A stretch of DNA of 64,000 bases from Bacteroidota bacterium (GTDB lineage Bacteria; Bacteroidota; Ignavibacteria; Ignavibacteriales; Ignavibacteriaceae): NCBI GenBank assembly GCA_021813585.1, contig JAKAJV010000102.1:62001-126000 (forward strand), in the 5' to 3' direction. The notes below the pieces were generated by a model that saw nothing but the letters and a program-made list of their open reading frames with translations, was not told the origin of the DNA and ran no database searches. Position numbers and translations under genes: made by a program. Positions 10,109 through 17,746 of the stretch are shown here, in pieces (positions within the stretch are counted from its first letter, which is position 1; every line of letters begins with the position of its first letter).

Positions 10109-11284
10109 ATGACGACAATTGTAACAATGCCCGGAGACGGGATTGGTAAGACTGTACTGCCGGAAGCCGTAAAAGTTTTAAAAGCTTCCGGGTTTAAAGC
10201 TGATTATGTTCATGCCGATATCGGATGGGACTTTTGGTGTAAAGAAGGCAACGCTTTGCCTCAAAGAACTATTGACCTGCTTGAGAAACATAAGATAGGA
10301 TTATTCGGTGCTATTACCAGCAAGCCGAAAGATGCCGCAGCAAAAGAGCTAGAGCCGTCTCTCCGCGATAAGGGATTTGTTTATTTCAGCCCTATCGTAG
10401 GGCTAAGGCAACTCTTCAACCTCGATCTATGTATAAGACCATGTAAATCTTTTAAAGGCAATCCCTTAAACTTTATCCGCCGTTCGGGAAATGGATTTGA
10501 AGAACCGATGGTTGACACTGTAATTTTCCGCCAGAACACCGAAGGCTTGTATGCAGGTGTGGAATGGACCAATCCTCCAAAACAAGTTAGAGATGCCCTT
10601 GAAACTCACCCTAAGATGAAAGCATTTAAGGAAGTGCCCGGTGAAGACCTGGCAGTATCCACAAGGATTATGTCTAGAAACGCCTGCCGTAGAATTATTC
10701 GAGAAGCATTTGAATATGCAAAGAAGTTCGGATATTCAAACGTAACTGTTTGCGAGAAACCAAATGTTCTGAGGGAAACTTCCGGTATGATGCTGAAGGA
10801 AGCCAAGCTTATTGCACGGGAGTATCCGGGAATCCAATTGTGGGATACCAACATCGATGCTCAGATGATGTGGCTTACAAAGAATCCTGAAATATACGGA
10901 GTTATTGTTGCTGAAAATATGTTCGGCGATATTATCTCCGATGGATTCGCAGGCTTAATCGGCGGACTAGGATTTGCTTGCAGTGCAAACATTGGAGAAA
11001 ACGTTTCAATATTCGAACCGACACACGGCTCGGCTCCTAAATATCAGGAACTAAACCCGTCGATTGTCAACCCGATCGCTATGATATTAAGCGCCTGCAT
11101 GATGCTCGACCACTTGGGGGAAAACACCCGCGCCGATAAAATAAGGACTGCTATTGCAAAAGTAGTGGAAGATGGCAAAGTGAAGACTTATGATATGATG
11201 AAGCTGAAAGGCGGTCCCGATGTTTTTGCCAAAGGCGCCTGCACAACTCAGGAAATGACGGATGAAATAATTAAAAACCTTTAA
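10109..11284 (+). CDS. icd: Isocitrate dehydrogenase, NADP-type signature
   Basis: A 391-residue beta-decarboxylating dehydrogenase interconverting isocitrate and 2-oxoglutarate + CO2. N-T-E-G (143-146) in RQNTEGLYAG is the isocitrate-type substrate motif; isopropylmalate enzymes have a different sequence here. Lys217 in CEKPN and the metal-binding acidic residues in WDTNIDA and NMFGDIISDG are present. H-G-S-A-P-K-Y (306-312) carries the Lys-Tyr pair that binds the NADP 2'-phosphate in E. coli Icd, so NADP preference is inferred. It is about 25 residues shorter than E. coli Icd and resembles the shorter Icd/LeuB-like enzymes. It is followed at once by a rho-independent terminator and starts the citrate cluster. 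Confidence 0.88.
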   Translation: MTTIVTMPGDGIGKTVLPEAVKVLKASGFKADYVHADIGWDFWCKEGNALPQRTIDLLEKHKIGLFGAITSKPKDAAAKELEPSLRDKGFVYFSPIVGLRQLFNLDLCIRPCKSFKGNPLNFIRRSGNGFEEPMVDTVIFRQNTEGLYAGVEWTNPPKQVRDALETHPKMKAFKEVPGEDLAVSTRIMSRNACRRIIREAFEYAKKFGYSNVTVCEKPNVLRETSGMMLKEAKLIAREYPGIQLWDTNIDAQMMWLTKNPEIYGVIVAENMFGDIISDGFAGLIGGLGFACSANIGENVSIFEPTHGSAPKYQELNPSIVNPIAMILSACMMLDHLGENTRADKIRTAIAKVVEDGKVKTYDMMKLKGGPDVFAKGACTTQEMTDEIIKNL

Positions 11285-11295
11285 TTGAAAATATG

Positions 11296-11329
11296 AAATC
11301 CCCTCGCTGTTTGAGGGGATTTGTTTTTT
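11296..11329 (+). terminator. Rho-independent terminator after isocitrate dehydrogenase
   Basis: A 10-bp perfect stem AAATCCCCTC / GAGGGGATTT (11296-11305 and 11313-11322) with a 7-base loop is followed by G and six T. It separates the dehydrogenase from the HD-domain gene, so the downstream genes need read-through or their own promoter. Confidence 0.9.
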
Positions 11330-11341
11330 AGCGAGGAAATA

Positions 11342-11875
11342 ATGCGCGATAAAGTTTTAGATATATGGCCGGAAATTAACTGGATAAAAAACGTAGAGCT
11401 TAAAGAGAAGGTGCTGAACTGCTGGATTTATGCGGTTGAGAACAGCGTTCTTTCTATTGATGACCTAAAAGTTATTCCCTTCTCGTTGCTGCTGAAGGAT
11501 TGTAAAATTTCATTTATGACTCACAAGAGAACCGCAGTGCATCTTTCGGTGGAAATGGCTAAGATAATGATGAAAAATTTCGGCGACGAGATTAAAATTG
11601 ATATGGATACGCTTATTGCAGGGGCAATTTTAATAGACGTAGGCAAGCTTCTTGAATATGAATTAAAAGACGGCAAGCTTACTACCAGTGCTGCCGGTAA
11701 TTTAGTTAGGCACCCCTTCAGCGGGATGGCAATTGCAGACCGCTTTAACCTGCCGGCCGAAGTACAGCATATTATCGCTACGCATTCAAAAGAGGGCGAC
11801 CTGGGAAAGCGCACAGTTGAATCCATCATTGTTCATCATGCGGACTTCGTTAGCTTTGATCCGTTTAAAGCGTAA
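11342..11875 (+). CDS. HD-domain protein with a degenerate metal dyad
   Basis: A 177-residue protein of the HD phosphohydrolase superfamily. Conserved histidines are visible: His68 (TAVHLS), His124 in RHPFSG, His148 in IATHSKEGD, and HHADFV (165-170). At the defining His-Asp doublet, however, the sequence reads A-I-L-I-D-V-G-K, so the metal-ligand His is Ile98 (codon ATA). Metal-dependent hydrolysis may therefore be lost or altered. The start is the ATG at 11342, with GAGGA seven bases upstream; an upstream TTG would place the start inside the terminator. It lies between isocitrate dehydrogenase and the first four-helix-bundle element. The role is unknown; nucleotide binding or sensing is plausible. 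Confidence 0.8.
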   Translation: MRDKVLDIWPEINWIKNVELKEKVLNCWIYAVENSVLSIDDLKVIPFSLLLKDCKISFMTHKRTAVHLSVEMAKIMMKNFGDEIKIDMDTLIAGAILIDVGKLLEYELKDGKLTTSAAGNLVRHPFSGMAIADRFNLPAEVQHIIATHSKEGDLGKRTVESIIVHHADFVSFDPFKA

Positions 11876-11888
11876 ACGGGAAGACGGG

Positions 11889-11919
11889 AAACGTGGAGAC
11901 GGAAGACGGGAAGACGAGA
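11889..11919. repeat. Left complementary arm of four-helix-bundle element 1
   Basis: A purine-rich segment built from GGAAGACG-like subrepeats. It is complementary at 26 of 31 positions to 12418-12448 on the far side of the four-helix-bundle gene. Transcribed RNA could therefore form a long imperfect stem enclosing the gene. This is direct sequence comparison by eye; folding energy was not computed. Confidence 0.7.
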
Positions 11920-12015
11920 AGATGCACAGATGAAAGATTTTGGTGAAAATTATAAAATTGGAATTGAGGGTTTAAACAAATATTAACCTAAAAATATATT
12001 TTAAAGGAGAAAAAA

Positions 12016-12375
12016 ATGTTAAACCTCAATCACAAAAGCTTAGATGTTTGGAAGAAGGGAATGGATATTGTAGTTGAAATATATAAACTAACAAGGCTAT
12101 TTCCCAAGGAGGAATTATTTATACTTACTTCTCAATTAAGAAGGGCAGCTGTATCAATTCCGTCTAATGTAGCAGAGGGCTTTGCACGAATCTCTGAGCC
12201 GGAAACTAAAAGATTTTTAGATATTGCTAGAGCCTCGTTAGTTGAGATTGATACTCAAATAGATGTTTCATTATCATTAAAATATTTAAGAGAAGACCAA
12301 ATAACAAATTTATCAGAAATTGCAAATCATGAATTTGCAATGCTGACGAACCTAATTAAAAAATATTCAAAGTGA
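12016..12375 (+). CDS. Four-helix-bundle protein, 23S intervening-sequence-protein family (copy 1)
   Basis: 119 residues with the hallmarks of the IVP / four-helix-bundle family (TIGR02436 type): an N-terminal L-D-V-W motif, F-P-K-E-E-L-F, then QLRRAAVSIPSNVAEGFAR and a C-terminal helical stretch. The family is found inside 23S rRNA intervening sequences and as stand-alone genes; its bAvd relatives assist diversity-generating retroelements by binding nucleic acid. The function here is unknown. AAGGAG is a strong ribosome site seven bases before the ATG, unlike the weak sites of neighbouring metabolic genes. It lies between the HD-domain and aconitase genes and is bracketed by complementary sequence, with a five-copy tandem array on its right. 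Confidence 0.92.
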   Translation: MLNLNHKSLDVWKKGMDIVVEIYKLTRLFPKEELFILTSQLRRAAVSIPSNVAEGFARISEPETKRFLDIARASLVEIDTQIDVSLSLKYLREDQITNLSEIANHEFAMLTNLIKKYSK

Positions 12376-12420
12376 GAATAGAAAAAAGAAATAAGAGCAA
12401 ATACATTTTTGAACCTCTCT

Positions 12421-12495
12421 CGTCTACACGTCTTACGTCTACACGTCTTACGTCTACACGTTTTTCGTCTACACGTTTTTCGTCTACACGTCTTA
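12421..12495. repeat. Five-copy 15-bp tandem array (right arm of element 1)
   Basis: Five consecutive 15-bp units of the form CGTCTACACGTCTTA, the third and fourth ending in TTTTT instead. The first two units and the three bases before them pair with the purine-rich left arm at 11889-11919. There are no spacers, so it is not CRISPR. It ends 31 bp before the aconitase start. Confidence 0.9.
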
Positions 12496-12526
12496 ACTTT
12501 CTACAACTCACTCCACCGGAGGTAGG

Positions 12527-14494
12527 ATGTCACAAACATTAATCGAAAAAATAGCACAGAAGTCTGCTGTAGGGCTGGACAAAAACCACGAGGTCCGCAG
12601 CGGCGATTATTTATCTATTAAGCCTGCTTATGTAATGACCCACGATAATACCGGGGCTGTAATTCCGAAATTTAAAAGCATCGGTGCAGCCAAACTGGCT
12701 AACCCGAGGCAGGTAGTCCACACGCTCGATCATAACGTGCAGGACACAAGCGAGAAGAACCTTGAAAAGTATAGGAAGATAGAAGAATTTTCTAAAAAGA
12801 TGGGTGCCGATTTCTATCCCGCAGGCCGGGGCATCGGTCACCAGATAATGTGCGAGGAAGGCTATGCATTCCCCGGCACTCTGGTTGTAGCATCAGACAG
12901 TCATTCAAATATTTACGGAGGCCTAGGCTGCCTTGGTACACCCATTGTAAGAACCGACGCCGCAGCTATCTGGGCTACCGGCAGAACCTGGTGGCAAGTT
13001 CCGCCGATTGCCAAGGTTGAGCTTAAAGGTAAATTGAGACCCGGCGTAACAGGCAAGGATCTTATTATCGCTTTGTGCGGCTACTTTAACAACGATGAGG
13101 TTCTGAACTTTGCAATTGAATTTACCGGAGAAGGCGTAAAAAACTTGCCGGTGGATGAGAGATTGACCGTAGCAAACATGACAACCGAATGGGGCGCGCT
13201 CGCAGGAGTCTTTCCGATTGACGAAGTTACAATTAAATGGCTTAAAGATAGAGCGGATAAAATTCATACCCGCGGGCTCGCAGGCGTTCCTTCCGATGAG
13301 GACGGCAAAGGCTCTCACCCCAGGCTTAATTTAAAAAGAATTTCAAAGATCGAGCAGAATATCTGTAAAGCAGACGAGGGAGCGTTCTACGCCAAAGAAA
13401 TTATAATCGATCTATCATCGGTTCAGCCGTTTGTATCCGGGCCTAACACGGTTAAGACCATTACATCCCTTTCCGAAATAAAAGCCAAACAGATAAAGAT
13501 AAACAAGGCCTATCTGGTTTCTTGCGTCAACAGCCGGGTAAACGATCTATCCGAGGCGGCTTCAATCGTACGCGGTAAAAAAGTAGCGGAGGGAGTTAAG
13601 TTTTATATTGCCGCAGCTTCCAGCGAAGTTCAGGAAGAAAGCGAAAAGCGCGGCGACTGGCAGACACTTATTCACGCAGGCGCAATCCCTCTGCCTCCCG
13701 GCTGCGGGCCCTGCATCGGGCTTGGCACCGGTCTTCTTGAAGATGGTGAAGTAGGCATATCAGCAACCAATAGAAATTTTAAGGGCAGAATGGGATCACC
13801 TAATGCTCAGGCTTATCTGGCCTCACCGGCAGTGGTTGCCGCTTCGGCTATTGCCGGCAAAATAGATTACTCGTGGGAATACAGCCCGGATAATATCTAC
13901 GCCGATATAAGAGTAAATAAAAAATCTCAGGACCAGTCAAAGAAAGTTGAGATCATAAAAGGCTTTCCGGCAGCTGTTGAGGGCGAGATTATTTTTTGCC
14001 ACCAGGATAACCTTAACACCGACGGTATTTATCCCGGCAAGTATACTTATATTGACGACTACACTCCCGAGCAGCAGGCAAAAGTGGTTATGGAGAACTA
14101 CGACCCCGAGTTCGTAAAGATTGCTAAGGAAGGAGACATACTGGCCGGCGGTTTTAACTTCGGTACTGGCAGCTCGCGCGAACAGGCTGCAACCGCACTA
14201 AAGTATAAAGGAATTAAACTTGTTGTTGCGGGTTCGTTAAATGAAACATACAAGCGCAATGCGCTGAACAACGGCTTCTTACTAATTGAGTGCCCCGAGC
14301 TGATTGTGGATTTAAAGAAAAAGGTAGGAAAAGATAAGTTGACGGTAAAGACCGGAATGATTGCGAAAATAGATTTCTCAAGCTCGCAAATTTCGGTTAA
14401 TAAGAAAAAATATTCATTCGACCCGGTGGGCAAAGCAGCGCAAGAATTAATTGTGGACGGCGGACTTGAAAGCTGGGTAAGAAAAAATTTATAA
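12527..14494 (+). CDS. Aconitase-family hydratase, LYS4-like branch
   Basis: Iron-sulfur hydro-lyase of 655 residues, expected to interconvert citrate, cis-aconitate and isocitrate. Cluster ligands are Cys333 (VSCVNSR) and Cys393/Cys396 (GCGPC). The swivel domain carries the catalytic-Ser motif GSSREQA near residue 545. Stretches such as FYPAGRGIGHQIM, VASDSHSN and TEWGALAGVFP match what I know of fungal homoaconitase (LYS4) better than AcnA or AcnB. Partner genes for isocitrate and citrate argue for aconitase activity rather than lysine biosynthesis; a homocitrate substrate cannot be excluded. CCGGAGG lies 7 bases before the ATG. PrpD follows after 18 bp. Confidence 0.88.
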   Translation: MSQTLIEKIAQKSAVGLDKNHEVRSGDYLSIKPAYVMTHDNTGAVIPKFKSIGAAKLANPRQVVHTLDHNVQDTSEKNLEKYRKIEEFSKKMGADFYPAGRGIGHQIMCEEGYAFPGTLVVASDSHSNIYGGLGCLGTPIVRTDAAAIWATGRTWWQVPPIAKVELKGKLRPGVTGKDLIIALCGYFNNDEVLNFAIEFTGEGVKNLPVDERLTVANMTTEWGALAGVFPIDEVTIKWLKDRADKIHTRGLAGVPSDEDGKGSHPRLNLKRISKIEQNICKADEGAFYAKEIIIDLSSVQPFVSGPNTVKTITSLSEIKAKQIKINKAYLVSCVNSRVNDLSEAASIVRGKKVAEGVKFYIAAASSEVQEESEKRGDWQTLIHAGAIPLPPGCGPCIGLGTGLLEDGEVGISATNRNFKGRMGSPNAQAYLASPAVVAASAIAGKIDYSWEYSPDNIYADIRVNKKSQDQSKKVEIIKGFPAAVEGEIIFCHQDNLNTDGIYPGKYTYIDDYTPEQQAKVVMENYDPEFVKIAKEGDILAGGFNFGTGSSREQAATALKYKGIKLVVAGSLNETYKRNALNNGFLLIECPELIVDLKKKVGKDKLTVKTGMIAKIDFSSSQISVNKKKYSFDPVGKAAQELIVDGGLESWVRKNL

Positions 14495-14512
14495 TTAACG
14501 GAAACAGATAGA

Positions 14513-15946
14513 ATGGACAAATCAATATCAAGACAAATAGCGGAATTTGCGGTAAATCTTAAATACGAAGATTTACCTGAAAATGTAGTTAACGAAGTTA
14601 AAAGATTTCTGTACGATTCAGTCGGCTGTGCATACGGCGGCTACCATACAAAGGATGTAAACATCCTGCGGGATATTTATAATGAGATGGGCGGCAAGCC
14701 GGAAGCTACGTTGTTCGGGTTTGGCGATAAGATACCGGCGGTAAATGCATCGCTTGTAAACTCTCTTATGATAAGGTCGCTGGATTTTAACGATATCTAC
14801 TGGAAAGAAGATCCATCGCATCCATCCGATTTAATCCCTGCCGCTCTTGCCGCCGGCGAGCTAAGCGGCGCTTCAATGAAAGAAGTGATTACGGCTATTG
14901 TCCTTGCATATGAATTTGAGCAGCGTCTCTGCGAGTTTGCAGTGCCGGGCGTACGTGAAAGGAAATGGCACCATGCAACCTTAACGCAGTTTGTTTCACC
15001 GGTGGTTGCCGGAAAACTATTGGGATTAACAGTTGATCAAATGGTAAATGCAATCGGCATAAGCGGAAGTCATAACCATACTATCGGCTGTCCTACTGCC
15101 GGAAAACTTACGATGATGAAGAATACTGTAGACCCGATGGCTGTGCAATCCGGCGTGTTTGCCGCTCTAATGGCAAAGAAAGGATACACAGGTACTGAAG
15201 CAGTATTTGAAGGTAAAGAAGGTTTTATGGATTGCTTCTTCGGCTGGGATGTAAAAGAAAATAAAGTAAGTCCTGTGCAAATGAAAGGAAGGGATGCCCT
15301 GGGAGAATGGAAGTGGAATATAGGGAAATTGGTTGACGGGCTCGGCGAAAATTATAAAATTCTTGAATGCGGAATGAAGGCTTTCCCGACCGAGGCACTA
15401 ACACACACGCATATTACTGCAACTCTTAAAGCGGTAACAAAAAACAATATCGGCTATGAACAAATCGACTCGGTTACCGTAACCACTATTGCCCGTGCCT
15501 GCGATATCCTTTTTGATCCCCACAAGTACCGCCCGGAATCGAGGGAGACTGCGGACCACTCCCTGCCCTACTGCATAGCAGCTGCACTGGTCGATCATAA
15601 AATAACAACCCAGTCTTTTTCAGATGAGAAATTAAAGGACCCGAGGATATGGGAAGTTATCGACCGTATTAAAGGCGAAGCGTCGATTGAATTTGAAAAA
15701 ATGTTTCCCGAAAAGCAGCCGTCGAAAGTTGTGGTAAGAACGAAAGAAGGCAAAGAGTTCTCGGAGTATCTGGAGTATCCCAAAGGCGACCCTAGAGAGC
15801 CAATGAGGGTTGAAGACATTGAGAATAAATTTAATGCACTTTCGAGTGATCTGCTATCTTCCGAAAGACAAAAAAACATTAAATCAATGATCTTTAACTG
15901 CGAGCAAATGAACGTACGCCAGTTTATGGATAGATTAATTGTATAA
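14513..15946 (+). CDS. MmgE/PrpD-family dehydratase
   Basis: 477 residues of the MmgE/PrpD family: iron-sulfur-independent dehydratases (2-methylcitrate dehydratase, which also acts on citrate) and the related cis-aconitate decarboxylases. Diagnostic segments are FLYDSVGCAYGG, NSLMIRSLDFND, DPSHPSDLIPAALAAGE and, in the C-domain, KAFPTEALTH and DHSLPYCIAAAL. It is 18 bp after aconitase and probably cotranslated from the same message. Two unrelated aconitate-forming enzymes side by side could mean dual substrates, oxidative-stress backup, or a branch to itaconate or methylcitrate. Sequence alone does not decide between dehydratase and decarboxylase. Confidence 0.88.
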   Translation: MDKSISRQIAEFAVNLKYEDLPENVVNEVKRFLYDSVGCAYGGYHTKDVNILRDIYNEMGGKPEATLFGFGDKIPAVNASLVNSLMIRSLDFNDIYWKEDPSHPSDLIPAALAAGELSGASMKEVITAIVLAYEFEQRLCEFAVPGVRERKWHHATLTQFVSPVVAGKLLGLTVDQMVNAIGISGSHNHTIGCPTAGKLTMMKNTVDPMAVQSGVFAALMAKKGYTGTEAVFEGKEGFMDCFFGWDVKENKVSPVQMKGRDALGEWKWNIGKLVDGLGENYKILECGMKAFPTEALTHTHITATLKAVTKNNIGYEQIDSVTVTTIARACDILFDPHKYRPESRETADHSLPYCIAAALVDHKITTQSFSDEKLKDPRIWEVIDRIKGEASIEFEKMFPEKQPSKVVVRTKEGKEFSEYLEYPKGDPREPMRVEDIENKFNALSSDLLSSERQKNIKSMIFNCEQMNVRQFMDRLIV

Positions 15947-16005
15947 TGGTTTTAATTATTCATTTATTTGGCTTTAATGTAGTTCATTTGGGATTAGCTT
16001 TCTGC

Positions 16006-16041
16006 TTGACTAATTTTAAAATGTTATTATAATGTCATTAT
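16006..16041 (+). promoter_or_regulatory. Sigma70-like promoter with overlapping palindrome before the antitoxin gene
   Basis: TTGACT (16006-16011) and TATAAT (16028-16033) are separated by 16 bp, close to the classical consensus. The -10 box overlaps a perfect inverted repeat ATAATG-T-CATTAT (16029-16041) that ends 10 bp before the ATG. Phd/YefM antitoxins commonly repress their own promoters through palindromes placed like this, so autoregulation is inferred. Confidence 0.7.
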
Positions 16042-16051
16042 GAGGTAACTG

Positions 16052-16318
16052 ATGCAGGCATTGATATACACCGAAGCGAGAAATAAACTAAATAAGATTA
16101 TCGATAAGGTAAACGAAAATAATGAGCCGTACCTGGTTGTTGGGAGTAAGGGAAGAAAAGATGCCGTTATTATTTCGAAAGAAGATTATGATAACATGGT
16201 TGAAAATTTATATATCCTGGGTAATCCGCGGTGGGTAAAAAGTATAAAAAAGGGATTAAAGGAGTTAGATGAGGAAAAAGGGAAAAGATTAAACTCATTT
16301 GAAGCCTTAGTAATCTGA
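16052..16318 (+). CDS. Orphan Phd/YefM-family antitoxin
   Basis: 88 residues with the Phd/YefM antitoxin fold: an N-terminal DNA-binding part (Y-T-E-A-R-N-K-L-N-K-I-I-D-K-V), then PYLVV, DAVIISKEDYDNMVENLYIL, and a variable C-terminal helical toxin-neutralising tail. GAGGT lies seven bases before the ATG. A RelE/YoeB- or Doc-like toxin would normally follow within a few bases; the next 120 bp have no such gene and then the citrate-lyase fusion begins. It therefore looks like an orphan antitoxin or a transcriptional regulator derived from one. It has its own near-consensus promoter within the cluster. Confidence 0.88.
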   Translation: MQALIYTEARNKLNKIIDKVNENNEPYLVVGSKGRKDAVIISKEDYDNMVENLYILGNPRWVKSIKKGLKELDEEKGKRLNSFEALVI

Positions 16319-16438
16319 AATTGGAAAAGGCTGTTTCAGTTATTTGATCTCCTGAATCTATAAAACAAACAGATTAGTTTACAGAATTAAAAACAAGGAA
16401 ATACAAATAATTTCAATATTAGGACATTACAATTAATT

Positions 16439-17626
16439 ATGAAAACAAATTACAAATCATCAGCCGGAAAACGGGGGGATAATGTCCGCTCCGATTGTTA
16501 CATAGGAATAGCGCCAAAGAAAAGGGGCGGCATTAAGCTGGAGGTTAAAAGTAAAGTAGCTTCTATGTACGGCGATTCTATTAAGCAGCAGCTTTATGAT
16601 ATGTGTGCCTTTTTTGAAATTAAAAACAGCGACATACTGCTTGAAGATAACGGCGCACCTCCATTTGTTATAGCCGCCCGTTTTGAACAAGCCGTTAAAC
16701 GGCTATTCCCGGAAAATCAAAAAGAATTTCTTCTTCCTATTAATAAAAAGAATCTTTACAAAACCACAAAGGACAGGTTAAGAAGAAGCAGGCTGTATCT
16801 TCCCGGCAACGAGCCGAAATTTTTCCTTAACGCCGGGCTTCACAAACCGGACGGAATAATACTCGACCTGGAGGACAGCGTTGCTCATTCGGAAAAAGAG
16901 GCGGCCAGGCTGATAGTAAGAAATGCTCTGCGCAGCGTAGATTTCTACGGTTCGGAAAGGATGGTGAGAATAAACCAGCTGCCGATGGGCCTGGAAGATT
17001 TAAAGTTTATCGTCCCGAATAACGTCCACGTAATATTAATTCCCAAATGCGAATCGGCCCGGCAGGTTGTTGATGTTGAAGAAGAGGTCGGCAGGCTGAA
17101 AGAGATTCATAAGATAAAAAACGAAATTTATTTTATGCCGATAATCGAAAGCGGGCTTGGAATTATTAAAGCCTACGAAATTGCCGCCGCATCAAAAAAC
17201 AACTGCGCACTTACAATCGGACTTGAAGACTATACAGCAGATATCGGCACACAACGGACGTTGGATGGTAGAGAGAGCTTCTTTGCCAGATCGATGATTG
17301 TTAACGCGGCAAAAGCTGCCGGCATTCAAGCAATCGATACGGTGTTCTCCGATGTAAGCGATATGGAAGGATTAAGACAGAGCGTGCTTGAAGCAAAGTC
17401 GCTTGGATTTGAAGGCAAGGGATGCATTCATCCCCGCCAGGTGCAGGTAGTGCACGAAGGCTTTGCACCGACCAAGGATGAAATAGATAAAGCGATGAAG
17501 ATTGTTGCTGCATTCCGCGAAGCAGAAAAGCAAGGTCTAGGTGTTGTATCGCTCGGCAGTAAGATGATTGACGCACCTATTGTTAAAAGAGCTAAGAAGA
17601 CATTGTTTTTATCAGGACTAAAATAG
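16439..17626 (+). CDS. citE: Citrate lyase CitD-CitE fusion (acyl carrier + beta subunit)
   Basis: 395 residues in two parts. Residues 1-100 resemble the CitD acyl-carrier subunit (RSDCYIGIAPKKRGG, MYGDSIKQQ, AARFEQAVKRLF). Residues 110-395 are a CitE/HpcH-HpaI-type TIM barrel (RRSRLYLPGNEPKF, DGIILDLEDSVAHSEK, IIESGLGI, GLEDYTADIG, GKGCIHPRQV). CitE cleaves the citryl-thioester to oxaloacetate. In canonical CitD the cofactor-bearing Ser is in E-S-(G/S)-D; here the stretch is V-R-S-D with Ser18, so the attachment residue may be shifted by one. No CitC, CitX or CitG gene is in the window. No Shine-Dalgarno is seen before the ATG. Confidence 0.88.
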   Translation: MKTNYKSSAGKRGDNVRSDCYIGIAPKKRGGIKLEVKSKVASMYGDSIKQQLYDMCAFFEIKNSDILLEDNGAPPFVIAARFEQAVKRLFPENQKEFLLPINKKNLYKTTKDRLRRSRLYLPGNEPKFFLNAGLHKPDGIILDLEDSVAHSEKEAARLIVRNALRSVDFYGSERMVRINQLPMGLEDLKFIVPNNVHVILIPKCESARQVVDVEEEVGRLKEIHKIKNEIYFMPIIESGLGIIKAYEIAAASKNNCALTIGLEDYTADIGTQRTLDGRESFFARSMIVNAAKAAGIQAIDTVFSDVSDMEGLRQSVLEAKSLGFEGKGCIHPRQVQVVHEGFAPTKDEIDKAMKIVAAFREAEKQGLGVVSLGSKMIDAPIVKRAKKTLFLSGLK

Positions 17627-17664
17627 TTATGAAATATTTATTTGATAAAAATAATGATATGAAT

Positions 17665-17685
17665 GCTGTCATTCGGTTGTCATTC
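17665..17685. repeat. Left complementary arm of four-helix-bundle element 2
   Basis: A 21-base segment containing GCTGTCATTC and GTTGTCATTC. It is the reverse complement, at 20 of 21 positions, of 18139-18159 in the tandem array on the other side of the four-helix-bundle gene. The one difference would be a G-U pair in RNA. The array offers four identical partner sites for it. Confidence 0.85.
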
Positions 17686-17746
17686 TGTAGTTAATGAGAT
17701 GTAAAGATTAAAAATTATTTTGATAATTATAAAGTAGGAGGGGTGT

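Noticed and set aside
12421-12495. Possible CRISPR or transcription-factor-site array
   Set aside because: Units are 15 bp without spacers and match the opposite flank of the four-helix-bundle gene; a tandem repeat arm is the simpler reading.
10109-14494. Alpha-aminoadipate lysine pathway (homoaconitase + homoisocitrate dehydrogenase)
   Set aside because: The hydratase looks LYS4-like, but the dehydrogenase carries the isocitrate-type N-T-E-G motif and the cluster contains citrate lyase and no homocitrate synthase.
16319-16438. Toxin gene partner for the Phd/YefM antitoxin
   Set aside because: No reading frame with RelE, YoeB, Doc or Fic features lies in the 120 bp before the citrate-lyase fusion.
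17629-17694. Possible 21-residue leader peptide between the citrate-lyase fusion and the second four-helix-bundle gene
   Set aside because: It starts with ATG and ends with TAA across the left complementary arm, but there is no ribosome site and no supporting conservation; it may be chance.
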